From positions 4,564,501 through 4,628,500 of the forward strand of contig NZ_JAKWJU010000002.1 in NCBI RefSeq assembly GCF_022524345.1: a stretch of 64,000 bases of DNA, in the 5' to 3' direction. This DNA is from Streptomyces marispadix (GTDB taxonomy: Bacteria; Actinomycetota; Actinomycetes; Streptomycetales; Streptomycetaceae). Position 1 is the stretch's first letter. Each line of letters starts with the position of its first letter. Below are positions 46,358 through 54,026 of this stretch, piece by piece. A program made the translations under genes and the position numbers. A model generated the notes under the pieces. It was given only the letters and a program-made list of their open reading frames with translations. It was not told the DNA's origin and searched no databases.

Positions 46358-46390
46358 GGCGGATACAACCCCTTCCGCCAAGTTTTTTTT
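46358..46390 (+). terminator. Intrinsic terminator with U8 tract, antisense to the wblE leader
   Basis: GGCGGA-N10-TCCGCC followed by AAG and eight T. U-run terminators are rare in Streptomyces. No gene is read into it on the plus strand. Confidence 0.6.
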
Positions 46391-46481
46391 GATTCCTTGG
46401 TGTCGCATCACTCACAGTCGTACTTCCAGGGGGTGGACCCTGGTTTAAACGTTCGACTGGAAGGACTTTTAGGGCTTCGAC

Positions 46482-47450
46482 TTAAGCAATCACACGCAGT
46501 GCACGGCGTACGCCTGTGAAGTTCACGCTGTTCCGCACTCCCAGGTGGTCACCGTCCATCTGAAACGGCAGTGGCACCTGGGAATGCAAGGTGAAGTCAC
46601 TTACGTCATGGAGGGTTACCGCGTGTTTACCCCGGGGCCCGCGCTTGGGGCTGGAGGTCAGTAGCTGGGTCCCGTACCGGCTCATCGCCAGCGGGGTCAG
46701 ACGGGAGAGTCCCAGCACGTCGAGGGCGGTGTCGAAGGACGCATGGGGCGTCGCGTACACGGGCCGGTTGCCCAGATAGGTCCACGGGGAGGTGTTGCAG
46801 ACGATCGACGCCACAAGCTCGTCGACGGGCTCCTCGCCCTCTCGCTCCAGCGTGATCGTCCCGCCTCTGCGGTGCTGTTCCTTCGCGAACTGCTTCAACA
46901 CCTGCCGTACGTACAGGGCATGAGTGGATCGCTTGCCCGTCTCCCGCTTCTGTTCGACGCGGCCCACCACGCCCGCGTCGAAGCCGAGGCCAGCGCAGAA
47001 GGTGAACCAGCGCGGCCGGACGCCGGCGTCGTCGGTGCCCGGCACACCCGAGGCGAGGCCGAGACCGACGGTGCGTTCACGGCCGTGCTCGATGGCGTCG
47101 AGCAGCGCGCCGGTCGCCTCGACCGCGTGGTTGGGCAGGCCCAGCGCACGGGCGAAGACGTTCGTGGAGCCGCCGGGCACCACCGCGACGCGGGGAAGCC
47201 GCTCCGGATCGGGGCCGTCGTGCAGCAGGCCGTTGACGATCTCGTTGACGGTGCCGTCGCCGCCGAGCGCGATCACCAGCTCGGTCTCGCCGTTCTGCGC
47301 CGCCAGCCGCGCCAGTTCACGGGCGTGGCCGCGCGACTCGGTCGCCACCACGTCCAGCTTGAGGTCGCTCGCGAGCGCGTGCGTGATCACTTCACGGGTC
47401 CGCAGGCTGGTAGTGGTCGCCACCGGATTGACGACGAGGAGTGCGCGCAT
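46482..47450 (-). CDS. Diacylglycerol/lipid kinase family protein
   Basis: 322 aa. Catalytic domain with NPVATTT, ALGGDGTVNEIVNGL (GGDGT at 63-67) and PGGSTNVFARALG; C-terminal beta domain with PWTYLGNRPVYATP. Likely phosphorylates or handles a lipid (DAG kinase, YegS or sphingosine kinase-like). ATG 47450 is followed at once by the hydrophobic MRALLVVNP. It is divergent from the small membrane protein at 47530. Confidence 0.87.
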   Translation of the reverse strand: MRALLVVNPVATTTSLRTREVITHALASDLKLDVVATESRGHARELARLAAQNGETELVIALGGDGTVNEIVNGLLHDGPDPERLPRVAVVPGGSTNVFARALGLPNHAVEATGALLDAIEHGRERTVGLGLASGVPGTDDAGVRPRWFTFCAGLGFDAGVVGRVEQKRETGKRSTHALYVRQVLKQFAKEQHRRGGTITLEREGEEPVDELVASIVCNTSPWTYLGNRPVYATPHASFDTALDVLGLSRLTPLAMSRYGTQLLTSSPKRGPRGKHAVTLHDVSDFTLHSQVPLPFQMDGDHLGVRNSVNFTGVRRALRVIA

Positions 47451-47529
47451 GGGGTGCAGCGTACCTATCCGGAGGCCGTGGTCAGCCGGGGTTGGAGAGG
47501 TACGCGGGCGTAGGACTACGCTCTTCACC

Positions 47530-47952
47530 GTGCCCACACCGAACGAGACCCCCGCCTCCGCCGGCCGTCCACGACGGATCACGGCAGCCGCTTCGCTGAC
47601 CGCCCTCGAAGGGCTCGTCGTCGCCGCCTTCGGTGTCGTGTCACTGGTGAAGCTCGTGACCGACAAGCCGGACGGGATGGTGCAGGCGGTCACGTTGGCG
47701 GTGACCGTACTGGCGCTGTCCGCGCTGCCGTTGGCCGCCGCGCGTGGGCTGTGGCTGCGCAGGCGCTGGAGCCGGGGCCCGTCGATGATCGTGCAGTTGA
47801 TCGCGCTGCCGAGCGGCTACCAGATGGCGCAGAACGGCGGGGTGTGGACCGCGGCGGGCATCGTCATCGCGCTGACGGGAGTGGCGGTGCTCGGCTGCCT
47901 GGTGAATCCCACCGCGACCGAGGCGCTGGGGATCGGGCCGCGCGACGCATGA
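47530..47952 (+). CDS. Small integral membrane protein, unknown
   Basis: 140 aa from GTG 47530, about four helices: LTALEGLVVAAFGVVSLV, AVTLAVTVLALSALPLAAA, MIVQLIALPSGYQMAQN, AGIVIALTGVAVLGCLV. No recognisable domain. It ends 44 bp before the convergent sigH stop. Confidence 0.8.
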   Translation: MPTPNETPASAGRPRRITAAASLTALEGLVVAAFGVVSLVKLVTDKPDGMVQAVTLAVTVLALSALPLAAARGLWLRRRWSRGPSMIVQLIALPSGYQMAQNGGVWTAAGIVIALTGVAVLGCLVNPTATEALGIGPRDA

Positions 47953-47995
47953 CGCGGAGCACCGCCCGGCCGTCACGGGCTCGGGCGGTGCCGGA

Positions 47996-49003
47996 TCACT
48001 CCTCGACGAGGAGCCTGTCGCGAAGCTGCGCCAACGTCCTTGCCAGCAGGCGCGATACGTGCATCTGAGAGATGCCGACCTCCTGCGCGATCTGCGACTG
48101 CGTCATGTTGCCGAAGAAACGCAGCAGCAGGATCTTCTTCTCCCTGGGCGGGAGTTCCTCCAGCAGTGGCTTGAGGGACTCGCGGTACTCCACGCCTTCC
48201 AGGGCGTCGTCCTCCGCGCCGAGGGTGTCCGCGACGGCGGGCGACTCGTCGTCCGTGTCGGGCACGTCGAGGGAGAGAGTGCTGTAGGCGTTGGCGGACT
48301 CCAGGCCCTCCAGCACCTCCTCCTCGGAGATCGACAGCCGCTGTGCCAGTTCGTGCACCGTCGGGGCCCTGCCGTGCAGTTGGGACAGCTCGGCCGTCGC
48401 CGACGTGAGCGACAGACGCAGCTCCTGGAGGCGGCGCGGGACGCGTACCGCCCAGCCCTTGTCGCGGAAGTGCCGCTTGATCTCGCCGACGACGGTGGGA
48501 GTGGCGTAAGTCGAGAACTCCACGCCGCGCTCCGGGTCGAAGCGGTCGACGGACTTGATCAGACCGATCGTCGCGACCTGGGTGAGGTCGTCGAGAGGTT
48601 CGCCGCGGTTGCGGAAGCGGCGCGCCAGATGCTCCACCAGCGGCAGATGCATCCGCACCAGGTGGTTGCGGAGTTCGGCGCGCTCGGGGGAGCCGTCGGG
48701 GAGGCCGCGCAGCGCGATGAACATGGCACGCGCTCCGCTGCGGTCGTGCGGATCGAAGTGCGCGAACTGCGCAGCCCGTGCCGTACGCGCGCCGTGCTGG
48801 CCGGACCCGTGCTCGAGTCCGTGCGCGGTGCCGTGTCCGTGCGTCTCCTGCTGCTGCATGTCCATCGCGTCCGCCCGCTCTGCCTGCTCCGGTCGCTGAC
48901 TGCTGGGGTCGGCGGGGTGCGGCCTGGCCTGCTCAGGCACGACCGGGTCGGCCGCCGCACCGACGCGGCCTGCCCAGTGCTCCCGTGCCTCGTGGTCGGT
49001 CAC
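47996..49003 (-). CDS. sigH: Stress-response sigma factor of the SigB/SigF group (SigH)
   Basis: 335 aa from GTG 49003, overlapping the anti-sigma gene by four bases. Regions 2 (LVRMHLPLVEHLARRFRNRGEPLDDLTQVATIGLIKSVDRF), 3 (HELAQRLSISEEEVLEG) and 4 (LPPREKKILLLRFFGNMTQSQIAQEVGISQMHVSRLL) are complete. The ~95-residue N-terminus is hydrophilic with further in-frame Met at 47, 49 and 94; in S. coelicolor SigH is made in several N-terminal forms. Gene order (anti-sigma then sigma) and similarity point to SigH, which acts in osmotic stress and sporulation. Confidence 0.88.
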   Translation of the reverse strand: MTDHEAREHWAGRVGAAADPVVPEQARPHPADPSSQRPEQAERADAMDMQQQETHGHGTAHGLEHGSGQHGARTARAAQFAHFDPHDRSGARAMFIALRGLPDGSPERAELRNHLVRMHLPLVEHLARRFRNRGEPLDDLTQVATIGLIKSVDRFDPERGVEFSTYATPTVVGEIKRHFRDKGWAVRVPRRLQELRLSLTSATAELSQLHGRAPTVHELAQRLSISEEEVLEGLESANAYSTLSLDVPDTDDESPAVADTLGAEDDALEGVEYRESLKPLLEELPPREKKILLLRFFGNMTQSQIAQEVGISQMHVSRLLARTLAQLRDRLLVEE

Positions 49004-49422
49004 GGCGCTCCGGGGCCCGCACCGCGCTTCTTGTGCAGGCTGATGCTGACCGTACGGTCGTCGGACACCGCCGAGTCCACTTCACCGGCCAGGGCGGAGA
49101 GCACCGTCCAGGCGAAGGTGTCGCGCTCGGGTGCCCTGCCGTCGGTCGTGGGTGCCGAGACGGTGACCCTGAGGGAATCGCCGACGAGACGGAAGACGCA
49201 GCTCAGTACCGAGCCCGGCAGGGCCTGCTGGAGCAGGATCGCGCATGCCTCGTCGACGGCGATCCGCAGATCCTCGATCTCGTCAAGGGTGAAGTCCAAG
49301 CGGGCCGCGAGTCCGGCAGTGGCCGTCCGCAACACCGACAGATAGGCACCCGCCGCGGGCAGCCGGACCTCGACGAAGTCCTGCCCGTCCTGCCCCACGG
49401 GCTCACCTGCGATCTGGGACAC
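49000..49422 (-). CDS. RsbW-like anti-sigma factor of SigH (PrsH/UshX)
   Basis: 140 aa from GTG 49422 (MSQIAGEP), because GGAGG lies five bases before it; upstream in-frame ATGs are not supported. GHKL ATPase kinase fold: DFTLDEIEDLRIAVDEACAILLQQA (N box) and DTFAWTVLSALAGEV (late part). It is expected to bind SigH and block it until antagonised by a partner protein, whose gene is not in the window. Confidence 0.86.
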   Translation of the reverse strand: MSQIAGEPVGQDGQDFVEVRLPAAGAYLSVLRTATAGLAARLDFTLDEIEDLRIAVDEACAILLQQALPGSVLSCVFRLVGDSLRVTVSAPTTDGRAPERDTFAWTVLSALAGEVDSAVSDDRTVSISLHKKRGAGPGAP

Positions 49423-49627
49423 CCTCACCTCCAAGGTGGCACAAGCCGGTTCGGCTCGTTGTCTGTACGAGTGCGTCGGTCTGCCGCGCAGTCCGTGGAT
49501 CCCCTCCACGGAGAACCGGCGGACTGACGCCGTCGATGGTTCGCCTGCGACGCTATCGCGATCCGCGAGCGGATGTCGCCCGCACGGATCTACGACGACC
49601 CCACGGCGCCCCATCACTTGAGCGTCA

Positions 49628-49646
49628 CCCATAGTAAACATATGGG
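49628..49646. promoter_or_regulatory. Palindrome CCCATA-N7-TATGGG upstream of the sigH operon
   Basis: Perfect 6-7-6 inverted repeat in an AT-rich patch about 205 bp before the anti-sigma start and 44 bp past the GNAT stop. Candidate operator or promoter element. Confidence 0.35.
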
Positions 49647-49689
49647 CACTGTCTGTGGCTAGGGGTCGGAGGTTCCGAATCCGAAGTGG

Positions 49690-50259
49690 TTACGCTGCGT
49701 TGCCGTTTGCCAGCTTCCTCAGTGGTGCCCCGGACATGCGGAAGACCGTCCAATCCTCCATCGGTTCGGCGCCGAGCGATCTGTAGAAACCGATTGAGGG
49801 CTCGTTCCAGTCCAATACCCACCACTCGAAGCGTTCATAACCCCGCTCGACACAGATTCCGGCAAGGGCTGAAAGCAGTTGCTTCCCGTGCCCGGCGCCC
49901 CGGGCCGACGGCCGGACGTACAGGTCCTCCAGATACACACCGTGAGTGCCGGTCCATGTGGAGAAGTTGAGGAACCACAGAGCGAAACCGACGGGCTCAC
50001 TCTCCGTGTTCCTCTTTGTGTCCTCAGCTGTGCCCTCAGCCGTGCCCTTCGAGGCGCCCTCCGCGGCGTCCCCTGATCCGTCCCCCGATGTGTCCTCCTC
50101 GGCGATCAGAACGAAGACCGCGGGGTGCTCGCCGAAGAGCGCGTCGTGCAACTGGCGTTCGGTGGCCCTGGCATGCTCCAACGCCCGCTCGTACTCGGCG
50201 AGTTCGCGGATCATCGCGTGGATCGCCGGTACGTCGGACGGCACCGCTGCTCTGATCAT
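49690..50259 (-). CDS. GNAT family N-acetyltransferase (spermidine/thialysine acetyltransferase-like)
   Basis: 189 aa. Acetyl-CoA loop VRPSARGAGHGKQLLSALA near residue 118-134, and YLEDLYVRP plus EWWVLDWNEPSIGFYRSLGA give the SSAT-type pattern. A ~35-residue acidic insertion (DTSGDGSGDAAEGASKG) at about 57-90 lies between the core strands, absent in normal relatives. Substrate uncertain. Confidence 0.87.
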   Translation of the reverse strand: MIRAAVPSDVPAIHAMIRELAEYERALEHARATERQLHDALFGEHPAVFVLIAEEDTSGDGSGDAAEGASKGTAEGTAEDTKRNTESEPVGFALWFLNFSTWTGTHGVYLEDLYVRPSARGAGHGKQLLSALAGICVERGYERFEWWVLDWNEPSIGFYRSLGAEPMEDWTVFRMSGAPLRKLANGNAA

Positions 50260-50268
50260 GCGTCCACG

Positions 50269-51429
50269 CTAACGCGGGCCTGTGACGACGGCCGTCACGG
50301 TGGTGCCCGGTGCGAAGGCGCCCTCCTCGGTGAGGGCGGCGAGTGCGAACAGCAGCTTGGCGACGTAGAGCGGCTCCAGCGGCGGCAGGTCGTGGAGGGC
50401 GGCGAACTCGGCGGCGAAGGCGTCCAGTTCGCGGGTGGTGCGGGCGTAGCCGCCGAAGTGGAAGCGCTCGTCGAGCCGCCAGTCGCCGCGCTCGCAGCCG
50501 AAGGCCGCCCGTTGCAGGTCGCGGACCTCCCCGGCGAGGAAGCCGCCGCGCAGCACGGGGATTCCCAGGGCGCTCTGGCCCTCGCCCAGGCCGGCGGCGA
50601 GACCGGCGAGCGTGCCGCCCGTGCCGCAGGCGACGGCGGCCACGTCGGTACGGCCGCGCAGCTCCTCGCCCAGGGCCGAACAGCCGCGTACGGCAAGGGC
50701 GTTGCTGCCGCCCTCGGGTATGCGGAACGCGTTTCGCAGTAGGTCTCCGGTCCGCAGTGCCTCCACGGCGGGCAGCGCGTCCCCGGCGCTCGGGGGGTCC
50801 CCGGCGTCCTCGCGCTCCCCGGTGCGTACGGCCCCGTGGAGCAGCCGTTCGGTGAAGTCCGGGTCGTGGCGGTGCCGGTAGTCGGCGCGGGAGACGAACA
50901 GCAGCCGCATGCCGTCGGCGGCGCAGCGCGCCAGCGAGTGGTTGAGCGGGCGGGCGGCGAGTTCGTCGCCGCGTACGACGCCGACGGTGGCCAGCCGGAG
51001 CATCCGCCCGGCGGCGGCCGTGGCGCGCAGATGGTTGGAGTAGGCGCCGCCGAAGGTCACAAGTGCCGTGTGGCCGCCTTCGATCGCGGCCTTCAGGTTA
51101 GGGGCGAGTTTTCGCCATTTGTTGCCCGGAACGGCGGGGTGTATCAGGTCGTCGCGCTTGAGCAGCAGCCGTACGCCACGGCGCGCGAACCGCTCGTCCC
51201 GGATCTCCTGGAGCGGCGAGGGGAGCCGAGGGGGCGGATGTACCGCGGTGAGCACTCCGGTGCCGCCGGTACGGCCGTTGCCACCGGTGCCAGTGCCGGT
51301 GCCTGTGCCTGTGCCGGTGGGGCCGTTGCCGCTGTCGCCGGCGGCCTCCGGGCTTCCGGAGCGGCTTCCGGAGGGCGTGATTCCGGAGTGCGGGGGAGGG
51401 GCGGGGCCGCCGCTGATCCTGCTGCTCAC
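50269..51429 (-). CDS. PLP-dependent ACC deaminase/D-cysteine desulfhydrase family protein
   Basis: 386 aa from GTG 51429. PLP Lys is in HPAVPGNKWRKL (near residue 105); further motifs are TFGGAYSNHLRATAAA and CGTGGTLAGLAAGL (PLP phosphate). The first ~55 residues are low complexity (TGTGTGTGTGTGG, from a hexanucleotide repeat at about 51288-51330), so the true start may be at or after residue 50. Could be 1-aminocyclopropane-1-carboxylate deaminase or D-cysteine desulfhydrase; the sequence alone does not separate them. Confidence 0.86.
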   Translation of the reverse strand: MSSRISGGPAPPPHSGITPSGSRSGSPEAAGDSGNGPTGTGTGTGTGTGGNGRTGGTGVLTAVHPPPRLPSPLQEIRDERFARRGVRLLLKRDDLIHPAVPGNKWRKLAPNLKAAIEGGHTALVTFGGAYSNHLRATAAAGRMLRLATVGVVRGDELAARPLNHSLARCAADGMRLLFVSRADYRHRHDPDFTERLLHGAVRTGEREDAGDPPSAGDALPAVEALRTGDLLRNAFRIPEGGSNALAVRGCSALGEELRGRTDVAAVACGTGGTLAGLAAGLGEGQSALGIPVLRGGFLAGEVRDLQRAAFGCERGDWRLDERFHFGGYARTTRELDAFAAEFAALHDLPPLEPLYVAKLLFALAALTEEGAFAPGTTVTAVVTGPR

Positions 51430-51516
51430 CTCTGCATTGTCGCGCGTGTCATCGCGCCGCGGCGTCCGCGCGCCCTCCCCTTGCTCAGGCTCCTCCCGCT
51501 CCGGGCGTGCGGCGGT

Positions 51517-52107
51517 TCACTTCAGGCGCTTCTTGATGCGCTCGCGCATCGAGTCCATCGTGAAGCCGCGCGGATCGGACTTCTGGTTCGTCCACTCCAG
51601 ATGACCGATCACCGAGCCCTCGTTCCAGCCGTGGTGCCTGCACAGCGCGGTCGCGGCACGCTCGATGGCGTCGAGCTGCTCGTCGGGCCACGGGTCGTCG
51701 CCGTCGCCGAGGTTCTCGCACTCGAAGCCGTAGAAGTACCGGTTCCCGTCCGTGTTCATCTGGTTGGGTTTCGGCAGATCGTCCTCCGCTATCACCGCGC
51801 GTAGCACGTCGTCGTCACCGAGCCCCGCGTGGTTCGCGCGGCCGTGGCCTACGAGGTGGACCGTGCCGTCCTTGGTGATGACGCCGTGCGCCAGCGGGCC
51901 GGGCAGATCGGAACGCCCGTCGTAGACGAGGTCGACCGTCTCCTTGGCGCCGCTGGTCACGGTGTGGTGGAGCATGATGCCGTGGACCGGGCCCCATGGT
52001 CCCTTGTGGTTCCGGTTGTGGTTCCGCCAGTCGCGGACCTCCTCGACCGTCACGCCCTCTTTCTCGAGGGCCGTGATGAAGGCGCTTGCTGTGATGGGTG
52101 TGGCCAT
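51517..52107 (-). CDS. N-acetylmuramoyl-L-alanine amidase (Amidase_2/PGRP fold)
   Basis: 196 aa, no signal peptide. HGIMLHHTVTSG gives the first zinc His and VIGHLEWTNQKSDPRGF the second His and Asp; NHAGLGDDD and NRYFYGFECENLG are the usual neighbours. Cleaves the bond between muramic acid and the peptide. Lack of signal suggests lytic use from inside, phage origin, or non-classical export. No other phage gene is near. Confidence 0.87.
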   Translation of the reverse strand: MATPITASAFITALEKEGVTVEEVRDWRNHNRNHKGPWGPVHGIMLHHTVTSGAKETVDLVYDGRSDLPGPLAHGVITKDGTVHLVGHGRANHAGLGDDDVLRAVIAEDDLPKPNQMNTDGNRYFYGFECENLGDGDDPWPDEQLDAIERAATALCRHHGWNEGSVIGHLEWTNQKSDPRGFTMDSMRERIKKRLK

Positions 52108-52173
52108 CTCTGCCCCGTACCTTCCCTGTGCGCTCTCGTGTGTTCGGGGGGTGATGCCCGTCAGGCCGGGCGC

Positions 52174-53799
52174 TTACTCCGTCCCAACGCCGTTCGGCAG
52201 TAAGCCCGTTCGCGTCAACACGCCCTGTACGCAACGCTCGTGTGCGTAGGGGCGCAGCAGCCGCGGCATCCGGTCGCGAGCCCGACGCGCACGCCCGGAC
52301 CTTACGAGAGCCGAGTCCTCCAGGAATCCCTGCCACGCCGCGCACGCCTCCTCCAACCGGCCGTCCGCCAGCAGCAGTTCGGCGAGTTCGGCCTCGCTGA
52401 GCGCACGGGAGCGGCGCTCCCCGGCGGGCCGCGAGCGCAGCGAGGCGCGCAGCTCGCGGACGGCGCCGTCGCGGTCGCCGAGGGCGGCCCGGACCTGGCC
52501 TGCCTGGTAGTGGAGCGCGGCGTCCTGGTAGGAGCCGACGGGTTCGCCGCCGTCGGGGGACTCGGGGCCCGTCGTCAAGTCGGCGGGGGCACGGGCGAGT
52601 TCGTGCTCGGCGCGGCGCAGGTCGGCCAGCGCGCGCCCGCGTTCGCCGTCCGCGGCGCGCGCTACGGCGAGCCCCGCGTAGAGGAACGAGCGCGTCGAGG
52701 GCGCCGCGCCGGGGGGCGCCGCCTCGCATGCCGCCTCCGCGAGGGCGAGGCTCTGCCGCCGGTGTCCCAACTGGTGTGCCTGGGAGCTGAGCGCCCTGTG
52801 TACGAGCGCGACTCCTTCGGGGTCTTCGCCCTCGGCGGCGAGCTGCGCTGCCGTGTCGAACGCGCGCTGGGCCAGGCCGTGGCGCTGCTCGTCCGCGTAG
52901 ACGCGTGCCAGCAGATAGCTCAACCGGGCTGCCCCGGCGACCAGTCGGGGGTGGTGGGGGCCTTCTCCTCCGGTACGCAACCTGCGTACGAGCCCCGCGA
53001 GGCAGGCGGCCAGCGGCGTGCGGATGTGGCCGCCGCCGTGGCGGTCCGCCTGCTGGGCGAAGAAGCGTGCGTGCTCGCGTACGGAGGCGACCTCGTCAGG
53101 GGTGGTGCGCCTGACGGGCCGTCCGCCCCGGGGGAGGGAGGGGAAGTGTGCCCGGGGCGGACGGGGGCGCAGGGGCTCGGCGGTCTCGGTGGGGTCGTCG
53201 CCGATGCCCGGTCCGCCGGCGGTCGACTCGTCGGCGCTCGACTCGCGGCCGGGCGCTGCCGGTTCGGGGTGTGTGCCCGTAGCGGTGGCGTACGCGGGCG
53301 GACCGAGCGTGAGCCGGTACGGGGCGGGGGGCGGCGCATCCGCACGCGGCGGGCCCACCACCGCGGCGGTGAGGGCGGCCAGTTGGTCGGCGGGGAGCGG
53401 CTGCCTCTGCGCACGCCTCTCGAACCCGGCGTCACCGCTGGGGAGTTCGGCGCCCGCGTCGCCTTCCTGGCCGCGGGCCGCGGCGTTCTCCCGCAGGGCA
53501 CGCCGTCCGGGACCCCCCGACCGCCCGTCGCCCATGCCCAGTTGAGTCACGTACACGGGGCGGCCGAGCCGCCGGGACAGTGCCTCCGCGATGAAGCTCT
53601 GCACCCTGGGCGAGGGGCGGCTGCCGCGCAGCCAGCGCGCCACGGACGTGCGGTCGTAGCCGAGCGGTACCCCGGCCTCGGCGCCCACCTTCGCGATGGC
53701 GCGGGCGAAGGACTCCTGCGTCCAGCGGGTCTCCTCGAGTAACGAGCGCAGCGCGTCGTTCGGCGTCGGATCACGGCGCCGGTGCTCACCGGGCCGCAT
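52174..53799 (-). CDS. HTH/TPR-like regulator A (divergent pair)
   Basis: 541 aa. N-terminal HTH (about 22-65): TQESFARAIAKVGAEAGVPLGYDRTSVARWLRGSRPSP. A long disordered Pro/Arg/Gly region (about 90-235) follows, and then a helical repeat region (about 240-520) such as SYLLARVYADEQRHGLAQRAF and DAALHYQAGQVRAALGDRDGA. The layout is that of TPR-bearing developmental regulators of Streptomyces (NsdA-like); the exact role is unknown. A 20-codon leader ORF overlaps its start. Confidence 0.82.
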   Translation of the reverse strand: MRPGEHRRRDPTPNDALRSLLEETRWTQESFARAIAKVGAEAGVPLGYDRTSVARWLRGSRPSPRVQSFIAEALSRRLGRPVYVTQLGMGDGRSGGPGRRALRENAAARGQEGDAGAELPSGDAGFERRAQRQPLPADQLAALTAAVVGPPRADAPPPAPYRLTLGPPAYATATGTHPEPAAPGRESSADESTAGGPGIGDDPTETAEPLRPRPPRAHFPSLPRGGRPVRRTTPDEVASVREHARFFAQQADRHGGGHIRTPLAACLAGLVRRLRTGGEGPHHPRLVAGAARLSYLLARVYADEQRHGLAQRAFDTAAQLAAEGEDPEGVALVHRALSSQAHQLGHRRQSLALAEAACEAAPPGAAPSTRSFLYAGLAVARAADGERGRALADLRRAEHELARAPADLTTGPESPDGGEPVGSYQDAALHYQAGQVRAALGDRDGAVRELRASLRSRPAGERRSRALSEAELAELLLADGRLEEACAAWQGFLEDSALVRSGRARRARDRMPRLLRPYAHERCVQGVLTRTGLLPNGVGTE

Positions 53800-53848
53800 G
53801 GCGAACCATCTCCGTGGTCTCGAAGCGGAATCGGATCGGGTCGTTCAC
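53786..53848 (-). CDS. Possible 20-codon leader peptide of regulator A
   Basis: GTG 53848 is preceded by GAGGAGGTAATACC, the strongest ribosome site in the region. It codes MNDPIRFRFETTEMVRHAAR and stops inside the next gene (14-base overlap, different frame). Regulator A's own ATG at 53799 has no clear site, so it may depend on coupling. Confidence 0.5.
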   Translation of the reverse strand: MNDPIRFRFETTEMVRHAAR

Positions 53849-53897
53849 GGTATTACCTCCTCGTGGGCTCCGCGGGTCTGTCCGATGCGGAGTGCTT

Positions 53898-53923
53898 ACA
53901 AGCGAACCGCAGCCTCCGCTTGT
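53898..53923. promoter_or_regulatory. Inverted repeat ACAAGCG-N12-CGCTTGT in the divergent region
   Basis: Seven-base perfect arms between regulators A and B, candidate operator. Confidence 0.45.
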
Positions 53924-53960
53924 TGGGGAGCATGTGCGGCGCGCACGCAGAGGTGCGACT

Positions 53961-53977
53961 TTCACACCCCGTGTGAA
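53961..53977. promoter_or_regulatory. Palindrome TTCACAC-CCC-GTGTGAA in the divergent region
   Basis: Perfect 7-3-7 palindrome 50 bp upstream of regulator B's start. Candidate operator for A or B. Confidence 0.5.
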
Positions 53978-54026
53978 CGGATGTCCGTTACTCTCTGAAA
54001 CAAGGGTTGGACGACCGGAGGGCGAG

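Larger units (their letters stand above)
46169..46481. other. 313-bp wblE leader region, lower GC than neighbours
   Basis: No gene. It contains GTGAACGCTTTCAC (46209-46222), and a plus-strand terminator with U8 (46358-46390). The segment 46380-46490 is unusually AT-rich (TTTTTTTT, TTTAAAC). Confidence 0.55.

Noticed and set aside
51517..52107. Prophage remnant suggested by the amidase without signal peptide
   Set aside because: No other phage gene, integrase or att repeat nearby.
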